This document shows positions 32,783 to 40,345 of a stretch of 64,000 nucleotides of DNA, in pieces. Where the stretch lies: assembly GCA_040757355.1 (NCBI GenBank), contig JBFLWY010000008.1:1-64000 (forward strand). Direction: 5' to 3'. The translations under genes were made by a program, and so were the position numbers. This DNA is from DTYU01 sp040757355 (lineage in GTDB: Bacteria > Bacillota > Desulfotomaculia > Desulfotomaculales > Ammonificaceae). The notes beneath the pieces were generated by a model that was given only the letters and a program-made list of their open reading frames with translations, was not told the origin of the DNA and did no database searches. Within the stretch, counting starts at the first letter, position 1. Each line of letters begins with the position of its first letter.

Positions 32783-33205
32783 CTAGATCCGTGAGTTCCG
32801 AATAAACTCCTTAACCCGACCAACCAATTCGTCAATTAAGTGTGGTAACGGTTCGGATCGATAGCCCACCAGTTCGACCCGTCCACGCAACAAAGGAAGG
32901 AGTATCTTGGGAGCTTCACTCGCAGCAATTGATTCAGCCATTCGCGGCGTTACTTCCCCGAGCATTGTGTTTGGTATGAGGATGCTAAGGGGGCCGACGA
33001 TCAGACTTACGCGTTGTACATTCCAGATAACTGCGTTTTCGCCGCTTGCACCTTCATTGGCGCCGGCCTTCAGCATCATCGATGTTGCCAGGGCGTTCGT
33101 CCCCAAAGCCAGAATTTCCACATCTTCGGGCAGTTCGCGCCGCAGCTTTTCCGTGATGTGTTTGCCGATGCCGCCTCCCTGCCCGTCTACTACGGCTATA
33201 CGCAT
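32783..33205 (-). CDS. DUF3842 family protein
   Basis: This 140-residue small alpha/beta protein opens MRIAVVDGQGGGIGKHI, a glycine-rich phosphate-binding-like loop. It is followed by ALGTNALATSMMLKAGA and VGPLSILIPNTMLGEVTP. The sequence matches the conserved clostridial DUF3842 family of unknown function. ATG 33205 follows GGAAGGGG. It is a lone gene between decayed DNA and a coiled-coil gene. A nucleotide or redox-linked role is only a guess from the Gly-rich loop. Confidence 0.75.
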   Translation of the reverse strand: MRIAVVDGQGGGIGKHITEKLRRELPEDVEILALGTNALATSMMLKAGANEGASGENAVIWNVQRVSLIVGPLSILIPNTMLGEVTPRMAESIAASEAPKILLPLLRGRVELVGYRSEPLPHLIDELVGRVKEFIRNSRI

Positions 33206-33350
33206 AACCTGTCCCCTTCCAGGCACCAATTATAACACAGGGAGACAAACAAAGAAAGGACGTTTTTCACAGTCCTATAAGCTGTCAACTTTTTAAACAC
33301 TTAGAAATAATTCCCAGGCTGTGTGTAAATTTGTGGATAAGTTGCGGGTA

Positions 33351-33623
33351 CTAAGAATTTTGACTTGTTTTCCCAAGCAATTGTGACTGGAGTTCGATAA
33401 TTTGCTGGTTCTTTTTAAGAATCGACCGCGCATAACGCGCGTTGGCACGTTGCAACCGGCGGTTTTCTTTTTCGAGTTTACTCAGAAAAACGTTCCGGTC
33501 CGTTTCCACCCGCTCCAGCAGATGCAGGAGCACCCTTCTGCTTAACCGGGCTTGAGCCAGTTTCTCTTCAAGGTCGCGCACCCGTGCCATTAACTGTCTT
33601 ACCTCATCAATTTCCTGGAACAA
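33351..33623 (-). CDS. Coiled-coil protein, unknown function
   Basis: This 90-residue, highly charged protein is a coiled coil along nearly its full length, with heptads visible in VRDLEEKLAQARLSRRVLLHLLERV and LEKENRRLQRANARYARSILK (read in parts). A cytosolic dimer or scaffold is likely. TTG 33623 follows GGGGGAGGG. Similar short genes are scattered in Peptococcaceae, with labels that are not informative. No close neighbour suggests a job. Confidence 0.55.
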   Translation of the reverse strand: MFQEIDEVRQLMARVRDLEEKLAQARLSRRVLLHLLERVETDRNVFLSKLEKENRRLQRANARYARSILKKNQQIIELQSQLLGKTSQNS

Positions 33624-33774
33624 AGTTGACCCTCCCCCTTAAGCCGGTTCCAGGAATAGTAATATGCAGATCCTCCTTTATGTAGACGCCGGGGCAAATC
33701 AAAAACTGACTCTTTCAAAAAGTCTTCCGCTGGGATTTGGATTCTTGCAGTACCCGCTACTCCCAGGATGCACC

Positions 33775-34641
33775 CTAACTCTTTGCTGCCGCATGCAATT
33801 TCTCTACAACGCTGAGAGGCACCAATGCCGCACCCAACGGAAAACGGTGTTCCGGACCGTGGTAATCGGAACCACCGGTTGTTAAGAGCCCGTATCTTTC
33901 GGCCAGTCTGCGCAGGTGTGCGCGCTGCACCTTGCTGTGTTCCGGGTAGTCAACTTCTAAACCGCATAAGCCCACCGTCATCAGCCGTTCAATAATCCCT
34001 TCACTGTTACTTACGCCGGGATGAGCCAATACCGGGGCACCGCCGGTCTTTCTGATCAACAATACCGCCTCCGACGCCGAAAAACGCGCTCTTGGAACGT
34101 AAGCGGGGCAGCCGCGCCCGATCCACCGCTGAAATGCCTCGTCAATCGAAGAGACGTAACCTTTTTGCACCAGAATCCACGCTATGTGCGGTCTCCCTAC
34201 CACTCCGCATACCAGGTTTTTAACCTCATCAATAGTTACCGAAACCCCTTGAGCCTGCAACCGCCTCACTATTTCAGTCGCCCTCTCGCCGCGCTGCCTG
34301 TGCAACTGGAGAAGTTTCGCTGCCATTAAGGGATGGTTAGGATTAATAAAATAGCCGAGGATGTGTACCTCCCGGTCGTTCTCTTCAGTGCTGATCTCGA
34401 CTCCGGGAACAACTACAATTCGACCGAGAGCCGCTTTCTCAGCCGGATCTATCCCGTCAACTGTATCATGGTCTGTGATGGCAATCGCTCCCAGGCCCAA
34501 AGCTATCGCCCGTTCCACGACCTGTGCCGGCGTTTCTGAACCATCCGACGCGGTGGTATGGATATGCAAGTCGCAACAAACACGATGTTGTTCTATTGCT
34601 CCACCCGTCTTGCACACCGCTCCGTGTTTACACTTAAGCAT
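33775..34641 (-). CDS. PHP-domain metal-dependent phosphoesterase
   Basis: This 288-residue enzyme has the PHP metal motifs DLHIHTTASDG, ITDHDTVDG, GVEIST, an internal HILGYFI and APVLAHPG. TGGSDYHGP lies near the end. Family members hydrolyse 3'-5' bisnucleotides or oligonucleotides (YciV/RNase AM-like); which applies here is not visible. ATG 34641 is chosen for the AGGATCAGG before it. The longer frame runs into a 62-bp dispersed repeat (34672-34733), so the repeat lies in the promoter or leader region. Confidence 0.85.
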   Translation of the reverse strand: MLKCKHGAVCKTGGAIEQHRVCCDLHIHTTASDGSETPAQVVERAIALGLGAIAITDHDTVDGIDPAEKAALGRIVVVPGVEISTEENDREVHILGYFINPNHPLMAAKLLQLHRQRGERATEIVRRLQAQGVSVTIDEVKNLVCGVVGRPHIAWILVQKGYVSSIDEAFQRWIGRGCPAYVPRARFSASEAVLLIRKTGGAPVLAHPGVSNSEGIIERLMTVGLCGLEVDYPEHSKVQRAHLRRLAERYGLLTTGGSDYHGPEHRFPLGAALVPLSVVEKLHAAAKS

Positions 34642-34671
34642 CCTGATCCTGCAGGCCTCCGAAACTCCCTT

Positions 34672-34733
34672 GAAAATAGTACTTCTTTCGGCGGGCGCGG
34701 CGATGAGCTTCACCTTGCTTCGTCAGGCTCGCC
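34672..34733. repeat. 62-bp dispersed repeat, copy 2
   Basis: Matches 32248-32310 with about six changes. It lies just upstream of the PHP gene. Confidence 0.65.
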
Positions 34734-34889
34734 AGTGACCATTGAACCATCATTTTTATTCCCGGTGGCGGCGATGAATCGTCGTGAGGGACTCCCTCTG
34801 CCTTTTACCCACCGGGGCAACAACAGGTACGCTGTCGAACAGTTTTAGCACCCTTTGGTCGATTAGTCGCCGGATTAAGTACCCCAATC

Positions 34890-35858
34890 TCATTTCCAAA
34901 CCTCTTTCATCACCCGTAGAAAATTTATCCCGAGAACCCGTCGAATATCCCCCTCCGGCCAGCCGCGTTCAAACAAACGTTCGGTCAATAAAGGCAAAGC
35001 CGATGAATCTTCCAGGCCGGAAACCATCTTCGGCGCACCGTCGAAATCCGAACCTATTCCGACGCATTGTATGCCTCCTACAGACGCCAGATGCTCAATG
35101 TGGTCGATCAAGCGGTCAATTGTAGGGTTTACGGGATCAACGAAGTCCGGTACAAAGTTTACGCCGATGACACCACCGGTTGCAGCAAGTTCGCGTACCT
35201 GTTCATCCGTAAGGTTGCGGGGATGGTCGCAGATTCTCCTGCTGTTCGCGTGAGAGGCAATAATTGGGTATTGGGCCAGCCGCAATACGTCCCAAAAACC
35301 GGCCGGAGCCAGGTGTGCAACATCGACTAACATACCCAGTTTTTCCATTTCCCTGACCACTTCCCGGCCGAAAGACGTAAGCCGCCCTCCGGTGTTGGTT
35401 TCCGCTACCCCGTCCGCAAGCTCGTTGCGGCAGTTCCAAGTCAGTGTTAGACAGCGGACGCCCAATCGGTGAAATATCCGCAGTACCCCGATGCTGCCCT
35501 CAAGCACATGCCCTCCTTCAACCGTAAGTACACCCGCTATTTTCCCTTTATTTAGAGCTTCATCAAGACCGGGACCGTTACTGACCGAGACCAACTTTTC
35601 GCTATAACTGGAGGTTATTGTCGCGAAGATTTCGACCTGCTCGAGGGCCCGCCGCAGGTATATTCCCCGGTAACGCGGCGAGACAAAAACCGCAAAAAAC
35701 TGGACATCGACACCGCCGCTCCGCAGCCGCGGCAGGTCAACATGCCCTTCTGTCCCCGCTTCAAAGGAACCCCCTTTTTGGGCCAAAAATGAAAGGGTGT
35801 CACAGTGGCAATCAACAACAATTGCGTTATAATGGAGCCGCCGGGCATCCTGCTCCAT
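34890..35858 (-). CDS. Membrane dipeptidase, peptidase family M19
   Basis: This 322-residue zinc dipeptidase of the renal-dipeptidase type has metal ligands in DCHCDTLS, the bridging glutamate in TVEGGHVL, and histidines in LVDVAHL and IASHANSRRICDHPRN. GSDFDGAP holds the aspartate. No signal peptide is visible, so it probably acts in the cytoplasm on dipeptides, including D-residue ones. The start ATG 35858 has no strong ribosome site. spoVS lies 56 bp upstream on the same strand. Confidence 0.9.
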   Translation of the reverse strand: MEQDARRLHYNAIVVDCHCDTLSFLAQKGGSFEAGTEGHVDLPRLRSGGVDVQFFAVFVSPRYRGIYLRRALEQVEIFATITSSYSEKLVSVSNGPGLDEALNKGKIAGVLTVEGGHVLEGSIGVLRIFHRLGVRCLTLTWNCRNELADGVAETNTGGRLTSFGREVVREMEKLGMLVDVAHLAPAGFWDVLRLAQYPIIASHANSRRICDHPRNLTDEQVRELAATGGVIGVNFVPDFVDPVNPTIDRLIDHIEHLASVGGIQCVGIGSDFDGAPKMVSGLEDSSALPLLTERLFERGWPEGDIRRVLGINFLRVMKEVWK

Positions 35859-35914
35859 TAAAAAGGAAAACCCCCTTCCCGCTTGCGCCGGCAGGAGGCA
35901 GACCGCTGATCAGA

Positions 35915-36175
35915 TTACCGCGGTTCAACGATAATACGGATTGCCGTCCGTTCTTCACCGTCAATAACCACGTCCGTAAACGCCGGAATGCATATTAAAT
36001 CCATGCCACTCGGCGCTACAAATCCTCGTGCAATTGCAATCGCCTTCACTGCCTGATTGATGGCCCCGGCCCCTATAGCCTGGATCTCGGCTGAACCGCG
36101 CTCCCGAAGAACACCGGCCAGGGCGCCGGCAACAGAATTTGGATTTGACCTTGCTGAAACTTTTAGGATTTCCAT
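35915..36175 (-). CDS. spoVS: Stage V sporulation protein S
   Basis: The 86-residue length and the sequence MEILKVSARSNPNSVAGALA, then IQAIGAGAINQAVKAIAIARG and GEERTAIRIIVEPR (cut in parts), are almost diagnostic for SpoVS. It is an Alba-fold protein that affects septation and coat assembly timing. It is followed by the dipeptidase gene. ATG 36175 follows AAGGAGG. Confidence 0.96.
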   Translation of the reverse strand: MEILKVSARSNPNSVAGALAGVLRERGSAEIQAIGAGAINQAVKAIAIARGFVAPSGMDLICIPAFTDVVIDGEERTAIRIIVEPR

Positions 36176-36354
36176 CCACCAGACCTCCTTCTCTACTCGG
36201 ACTCAGCTTCGTCACTGCAAATCAACTGCCGGGAAAACAACCTCCTGACTCGAAGTTTTATCTCTACCCCTTCCTCCGGCTTTTGTCAAAACTATATTCG
36301 TCAAGGAAAGGAAAATTCCTCCGTTTGATGGAAAAATAGCATGAAAAAAATGTT

Positions 36355-36398
36355 AAAAAGGGGCTGTCCCGATCTAGCTTGTGGGACAGCCCCTTTTT
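36355..36398 (-). terminator. Strong terminator of the Qrc-like operon (bidirectional)
   Basis: AAAAAGGGGCTGTCCC and GGGACAGCCCCTTTTT are perfect arms with a 12-nt loop. T-runs are on both strands. Confidence 0.92.
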
Positions 36399-36445
36399 AG
36401 TTGGAAACTTGGTGTTTCTCTCAGCGCTGATGCCTTAGCCGGTAA

Positions 36446-37714
36446 TCAATGGTGGGCGTGCTGCAACTCGAGATGCTCGCTATGGTGTTCCGTATGGTGC
36501 TCCTCGCGGTGCTCATGGTGGTGTTCGTGTTCCTCCGGCATTATTTTAAAGTTTTCCACGATGAAACAGTATGCCATAATCAGGAGACTGACCAGACCAA
36601 CGCTTATCGACAACTCCATCCAGAACGGAAAGTAGCTCCCGCCCATTGCCTGGTACATGCTCGTAAACACCACATTCATCCGGTTCAGCATCAGGCCGCC
36701 AACCATCAGAAATGCAGCTGCAACCATTCCGGGTACGCTTTTTCTGGTGCTGGGTTTGGCAATCAGGATTATCGGAACGATCACGCCCAGAATAATCTCC
36801 AACAAGAAGAGGTTTGATGGAACACTGCCCTCAAACATACGTAAGAATTCACGACGGGCAGCCAAGTCAATCAGCCTTGCCGCCAGATAAATGATCATCA
36901 CCCACATACTCACCTTGAGCAGCGGCTCTAAAAGCGGGACCTCATGGCGGAAGTCTTTGTTATACGCCTTTGCGGCAAGCACCCCTTCCACAACACACAT
37001 AGCAGGGCCGACAAAAATCGCAGAGAGGAAGAAGAACGTACCGATCAGCATTGACCACCAGAGAGGGTGCTGCCTGTCGATCATCGCAACGTAAAGGTTC
37101 CCAAGCGCCGACTGGTGAAGGAGCGCAATCACAAGACCGGCAACAAACACCACCGGAAGAATCTTGTCAAAAATCTCCTTCAAGCGCGGAACGTTAACCC
37201 GTTCGAACAAGATGTGTCCGAACTGAAGTGTCATGACTCCCTGGTAAGCGATGACACAAAGAAGTACTACGAAGAGCCAGGAGTGGTACCCCCACGATAC
37301 AAACGGACGCCAGAAGTTGTACCAGCGACCTAAATCCATCAACACACCGAGGCTTACTACAATATAACCAAACCATGCCGTGATCAACGATGCTCGTGCT
37401 ATGTACTTATACTGCTTGAGGTTCAAAATGTGCGCCACAAACACAGTAAAGAAACCGCCCGCTGCAAGAGCAATGCCGCACAAGTCGTCAAAGGCGATCC
37501 ACAGACCCCACGGCCAACTGTCGTTTAAGTTGGTAGCCGGACCGAGACCGCGGCTCAAACGGTAAGCCATAGAGAATAACATTAGGCCGATCAACGCGAA
37601 AGCGACGACCCTGTACCAGCTCATGCGGAAATACCATTTTCCGCCGAAAACAGAGTCGTAGTTGGCATAATAATCCTCCCAGTGATAAAAGAGTTCGGAA
37701 TTCGCTTTGGCCAT
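36446..37714 (-). CDS. NrfD/HybB-type membrane quinone-binding subunit (QrcD-like)
   Basis: This 422-residue integral membrane protein has about ten helices of the NrfD/PsrC fold (for example SWPWGLWIAFDDLCGIALAAGG, shortened, and PLLEPLLKVSMWVMI). Such subunits bind menaquinone and, in ActC/QrcD, can couple to proton movement. Notable is a histidine-rich, charged tail (HEHHHEHREEHHTEHHSEH; about 14 His in 25 residues). It could bind metal. It is the last gene of the operon after the four-cluster protein. ATG 37714 follows AGGCG-type purines. No haem ligands are expected. Confidence 0.87.
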   Translation of the reverse strand: MAKANSELFYHWEDYYANYDSVFGGKWYFRMSWYRVVAFALIGLMLFSMAYRLSRGLGPATNLNDSWPWGLWIAFDDLCGIALAAGGFFTVFVAHILNLKQYKYIARASLITAWFGYIVVSLGVLMDLGRWYNFWRPFVSWGYHSWLFVVLLCVIAYQGVMTLQFGHILFERVNVPRLKEIFDKILPVVFVAGLVIALLHQSALGNLYVAMIDRQHPLWWSMLIGTFFFLSAIFVGPAMCVVEGVLAAKAYNKDFRHEVPLLEPLLKVSMWVMIIYLAARLIDLAARREFLRMFEGSVPSNLFLLEIILGVIVPIILIAKPSTRKSVPGMVAAAFLMVGGLMLNRMNVVFTSMYQAMGGSYFPFWMELSISVGLVSLLIMAYCFIVENFKIMPEEHEHHHEHREEHHTEHHSEHLELQHAHH

Positions 37715-37759
37715 GCCCAGTTTCGCCTCCTATCTGCTTAAATGTTGTTCAAGTGCCCC

Positions 37760-38566
37760 TTAATCCTCTTGATTCTTGGTCGCGACGTAAAGCGCAGCCA
37801 TAGCCGCCCCGTAGACAGCCGCAACCCCCAGCGTCCAATTCAGCACCCGGTCAGTGTATTCCGGAACGGGTTTCTGCGTTATATCCGTCTTCATTCCCAG
37901 CATTTCAAAGGGAACGTCGGAAATGTACAGCAGAGAGGTGCCGCCGACCTCTTTTTCGCCGTAAACGTGATCTTCATACACACCAGGATTTTCCTTGATC
38001 CGGGTATGCGCAATGTGCAACAGTTCATCCCGGTCACCGAATATAACAGCCTTTGTAGGACAGGCTGAAGCGCAGGCAGGCGGTGCACCGATGGTTGTAC
38101 GCTCATAACACATCCGGCATTTAGTAACCTCGGGGAAGAGTTCGTCCCACTGGTACTTCGGGACGCTGAAGGGGCAGCCCATCATGCAGTACCGGCAGCC
38201 GACGCATTTCGACCGGTTGTAGAGAACCGGGCCTTCCGGCGTCTTGTAAAAGGCATGTGCGAAACAAACGGCTTCACAGGTCGGGCGTTCGCAGTGAAAA
38301 CAAGAACGCCTTACAAACCGCCATACCGTTTGATCATTTTTCTGGGCTATACGGGCGTGTATCCGGAGCCAGTTGTTGCCGGTAAGCGGTGCCTGTTCAT
38401 CCCATTGGGCCTTCGGAAGCCTCCTGTCCGTACCGCTGTCCAGCGGCAGGTCGTTAATCCCTTTTTTACTGGGTGCCAGGTAACTGCTGTTGTACTCCCT
38501 ACAGGCCGCCTGACAGGCACGGCACCCGATACATTTCGTTACGTCAAACAGGAACCCATAACCCAC
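37760..38566 (-). CDS. Four [4Fe-4S] cluster ferredoxin subunit (HybA/QrcC-like) with C-terminal helix
   Basis: The 268-residue electron-transfer protein has four clusters' worth of cysteines: C12-C15-C18-C22, C89-C92-C97-C101, C121-C124-C127-C131 and C150-C153-C165-C169. This is the arrangement of HybA, FdnH and QrcC subunits. A single C-terminal hydrophobic helix (LNWTLGVAAVYGAAMAALYV) would anchor it to the membrane next to the NrfD subunit. No Tat signal is seen; its partner carries a twin-arginine motif and could provide export. The genes are 45 and 71 bp apart. Confidence 0.88.
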   Translation of the reverse strand: MGYGFLFDVTKCIGCRACQAACREYNSSYLAPSKKGINDLPLDSGTDRRLPKAQWDEQAPLTGNNWLRIHARIAQKNDQTVWRFVRRSCFHCERPTCEAVCFAHAFYKTPEGPVLYNRSKCVGCRYCMMGCPFSVPKYQWDELFPEVTKCRMCYERTTIGAPPACASACPTKAVIFGDRDELLHIAHTRIKENPGVYEDHVYGEKEVGGTSLLYISDVPFEMLGMKTDITQKPVPEYTDRVLNWTLGVAAVYGAAMAALYVATKNQED

Positions 38567-38637
38567 TCTTTACACCTCCAGTTGTAAACGGGCACATTGC
38601 CGCGTTTTACTCTTAAACCGTTTTCCCAACATTGGTG

Positions 38638-39966
38638 CTACTGCGGCAGAGGAAAACCCCACCTTCCGTGATCAAGGCTCCGCCGCATAGAAAGAGCTTT
38701 TCCTCCCCAATAACCTGAATGCAACTGTAAACCGCAGGTCATGGAACTTTCCGCAGACGTTTCCGCCTGCTCATTGAAAACTTGGGCAGATTCCTGAAAA
38801 CATCTTTCAATCTCTGCTGCAACCAGTTCTGCGTCCGGGACGGCGTTCCCGGAATAATCCCATTTGATCTTTAAAATCGGCTCCGGCGAAACACCATCCC
38901 CTTGGTACAAATCTCTTACCAACTTGAACAATCTGTCTATCATCCAAAGCGGAGTCTTGACCTGTCCGCTAGGTTCCACCACCCTGGCGCACCACTGCAC
39001 CCATCTTCCGGCACTGATCAGAGAACCGCTTTTTTCCCACGGTGCCGCTGCAGGAAGTAAGAAGACCTCCGTCTTCGGGCAAGTTTCGGCGATTTTCTCG
39101 CTGCTTGCGGCAAAATCCTCCCTGGTTTTAAACCAGTCAATCATTACAAGCCATTCCACAGACTGGAGAATGCTTATCATTGCATTTTCCGGCTCCTGTG
39201 GTAAAAGACCACCTCCCCAAATGAATAACCCTTTGGCATTCCCGCTCGTCAGCCACTCGGTCAGTCTATCTTCCGGTTGCAAGGTTATGGAGGATGTACC
39301 TGGCAGCATATTCTCGCCATACCAGGTCTCCATTAAAGCGACTAGGTACCGGGTCTTGCCTTTGGGATTAACAAGGGGATACCTATCGGCAATGTTCACC
39401 CAATTCCTGAAAGACAAGGCACCTGGATACCGGCCCTTGTTTAGAACCGGCACACCAAGTGCCTGAAAGAACTTAAAAAGTAAGTATCCTTCCTCGTTAG
39501 TCAAGAGCGAGTCATCCCAAAGACAACCGATACTTCTTGCCGCTCCGGAATCCTGTTTAATTGCAGCATCCCTCGTATTCTTAACCCGTTGGGCGACAGT
39601 GCGCACAATCGGGCCCCAATCCTTAATCTCCCATGCTGCGCCCCCCGCAGGTTTATAAAACAAATGCGGCGTCCAGCTTCTCGACGCACTCAAACTGAAA
39701 AATGACTCTCCTTGTTCACACAAAAACCCTTGATTTACCGGGTGATCAGGGTCTCCTTCAAAATCAACCACCTCATCCCCCCGTACGGTCACCAGCACAC
39801 CGCAGCCGCCGTCACAAGCGGTACAAATAACGGGAACCTCTTTTTCCTGACGAATGACGGGAGTTTTACCATCTCTTTTGGAGCTTCCCTGGGACTGATT
39901 TTTTTTGGAAACAGCAGTCAACCCACCGAGGCTTTTGAGGAAATCTCGCCGCGAGATTTTTCGCAA
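38638..39966 (-). CDS. Reduced molybdopterin-oxidoreductase-like subunit (QrcB-like), lacks Mo-site regions
   Basis: The 442-residue protein begins with a twin-arginine motif (RKISRRDFLKSLGG) and a cluster motif C48-C51-C55-C83 typical of formate dehydrogenase alpha N-termini. It then matches the FDH pattern (GDPDHPVNQG, TNEEGYLLFKFFQALG) but jumps to a later block (YLVALMETWYGENMLPG, KGLFIWGGG, FLLPAAAPWEKSGSLISAGRW). The central catalytic Cys/Sec region and the C-terminal MGD-binding domain are missing. QrcB and ActB are known relatives without Mo. TTG 39966 follows GAGAGGGGG; a longer frame includes the promoter. Confidence 0.72.
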   Translation of the reverse strand: MRKISRRDFLKSLGGLTAVSKKNQSQGSSKRDGKTPVIRQEKEVPVICTACDGGCGVLVTVRGDEVVDFEGDPDHPVNQGFLCEQGESFFSLSASRSWTPHLFYKPAGGAAWEIKDWGPIVRTVAQRVKNTRDAAIKQDSGAARSIGCLWDDSLLTNEEGYLLFKFFQALGVPVLNKGRYPGALSFRNWVNIADRYPLVNPKGKTRYLVALMETWYGENMLPGTSSITLQPEDRLTEWLTSGNAKGLFIWGGGLLPQEPENAMISILQSVEWLVMIDWFKTREDFAASSEKIAETCPKTEVFLLPAAAPWEKSGSLISAGRWVQWCARVVEPSGQVKTPLWMIDRLFKLVRDLYQGDGVSPEPILKIKWDYSGNAVPDAELVAAEIERCFQESAQVFNEQAETSAESSMTCGLQLHSGYWGGKALSMRRSLDHGRWGFPLPQ

Positions 39967-40078
39967 CCCTGAGCACCCCCTCTCTATATAACTAAAAGAA
40001 TGTAATTTTAAATTAACTCTCGCCTCCCTGCTGGAAAATAACAGATTTTCGCACCTGTGGATAAGCTGTTGTTTATTC

Positions 40079-40107
40079 ACTATACCACTCTCTACAAGGA
40101 GTGTCAA
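40079..40107 (-). promoter_or_regulatory. Promoter of the Qrc-like operon
   Basis: TTGACA (40107-40102), 17-bp spacer, TATAGT (40084-40079). The leader to the TTG start is about 105 nt. Confidence 0.75.
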
Positions 40108-40230
40108 TATTCACAAGCCCCGTGTATTCAGTCCTGCAGCACCCGGCGAGAACCTAATAAACGGTAAGTGAATGGTTAAAGCGAAGGAGCACTAATGAGT
40201 GACTGGGCCGTGATCTCCGTAAGGATAGTT

Positions 40231-40315
40231 AAAAAAGAGAGCCCATACCCCGCAAGGTTGGCACCCTCAAACCTTGTAGGAGCAGCATCGTCGGCTGAGG
40301 GACCCGGGCTCTCTT
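40231..40315 (-). ncRNA. Pseudoknotted structured element ending in a terminator
   Basis: Minus strand: closing stem AAGAGAGCCC (40315-40306) with GGGCTCTCTT (40244-40235), then TTTTTT. Inside, CCCTCA pairs with TGAGGG and CAAGGTT with AACCTTG, interleaved as an H-type pseudoknot. It lies in the 3' region of the DsrK-like gene at 40346. I match it to no known RNA class. Confidence 0.5.
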
Positions 40316-40345
40316 AGTTCAGCATCCGGTAGCTAAAGTTACTGA

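Noticed and set aside
33330..33341. DnaA box TGTGGATAA (also at 40058-40066) as an origin signal
   Set aside because: Only isolated single boxes; no cluster, no AT-rich unwinding element and no dnaA/dnaN genes.
40231..40315. T-box or SAM riboswitch
   Set aside because: AGGGTGCCAACC recalls parts of both, but the T-box bulge TGGN and the SAM-I core are missing, and no gene lies directly after the terminator without its own promoter.
40195..40317. 40-codon plus frame with GAAGGAG before it
   Set aside because: No family, and the DNA is explained by a structured element on the other strand; kept only as a comment in findings.
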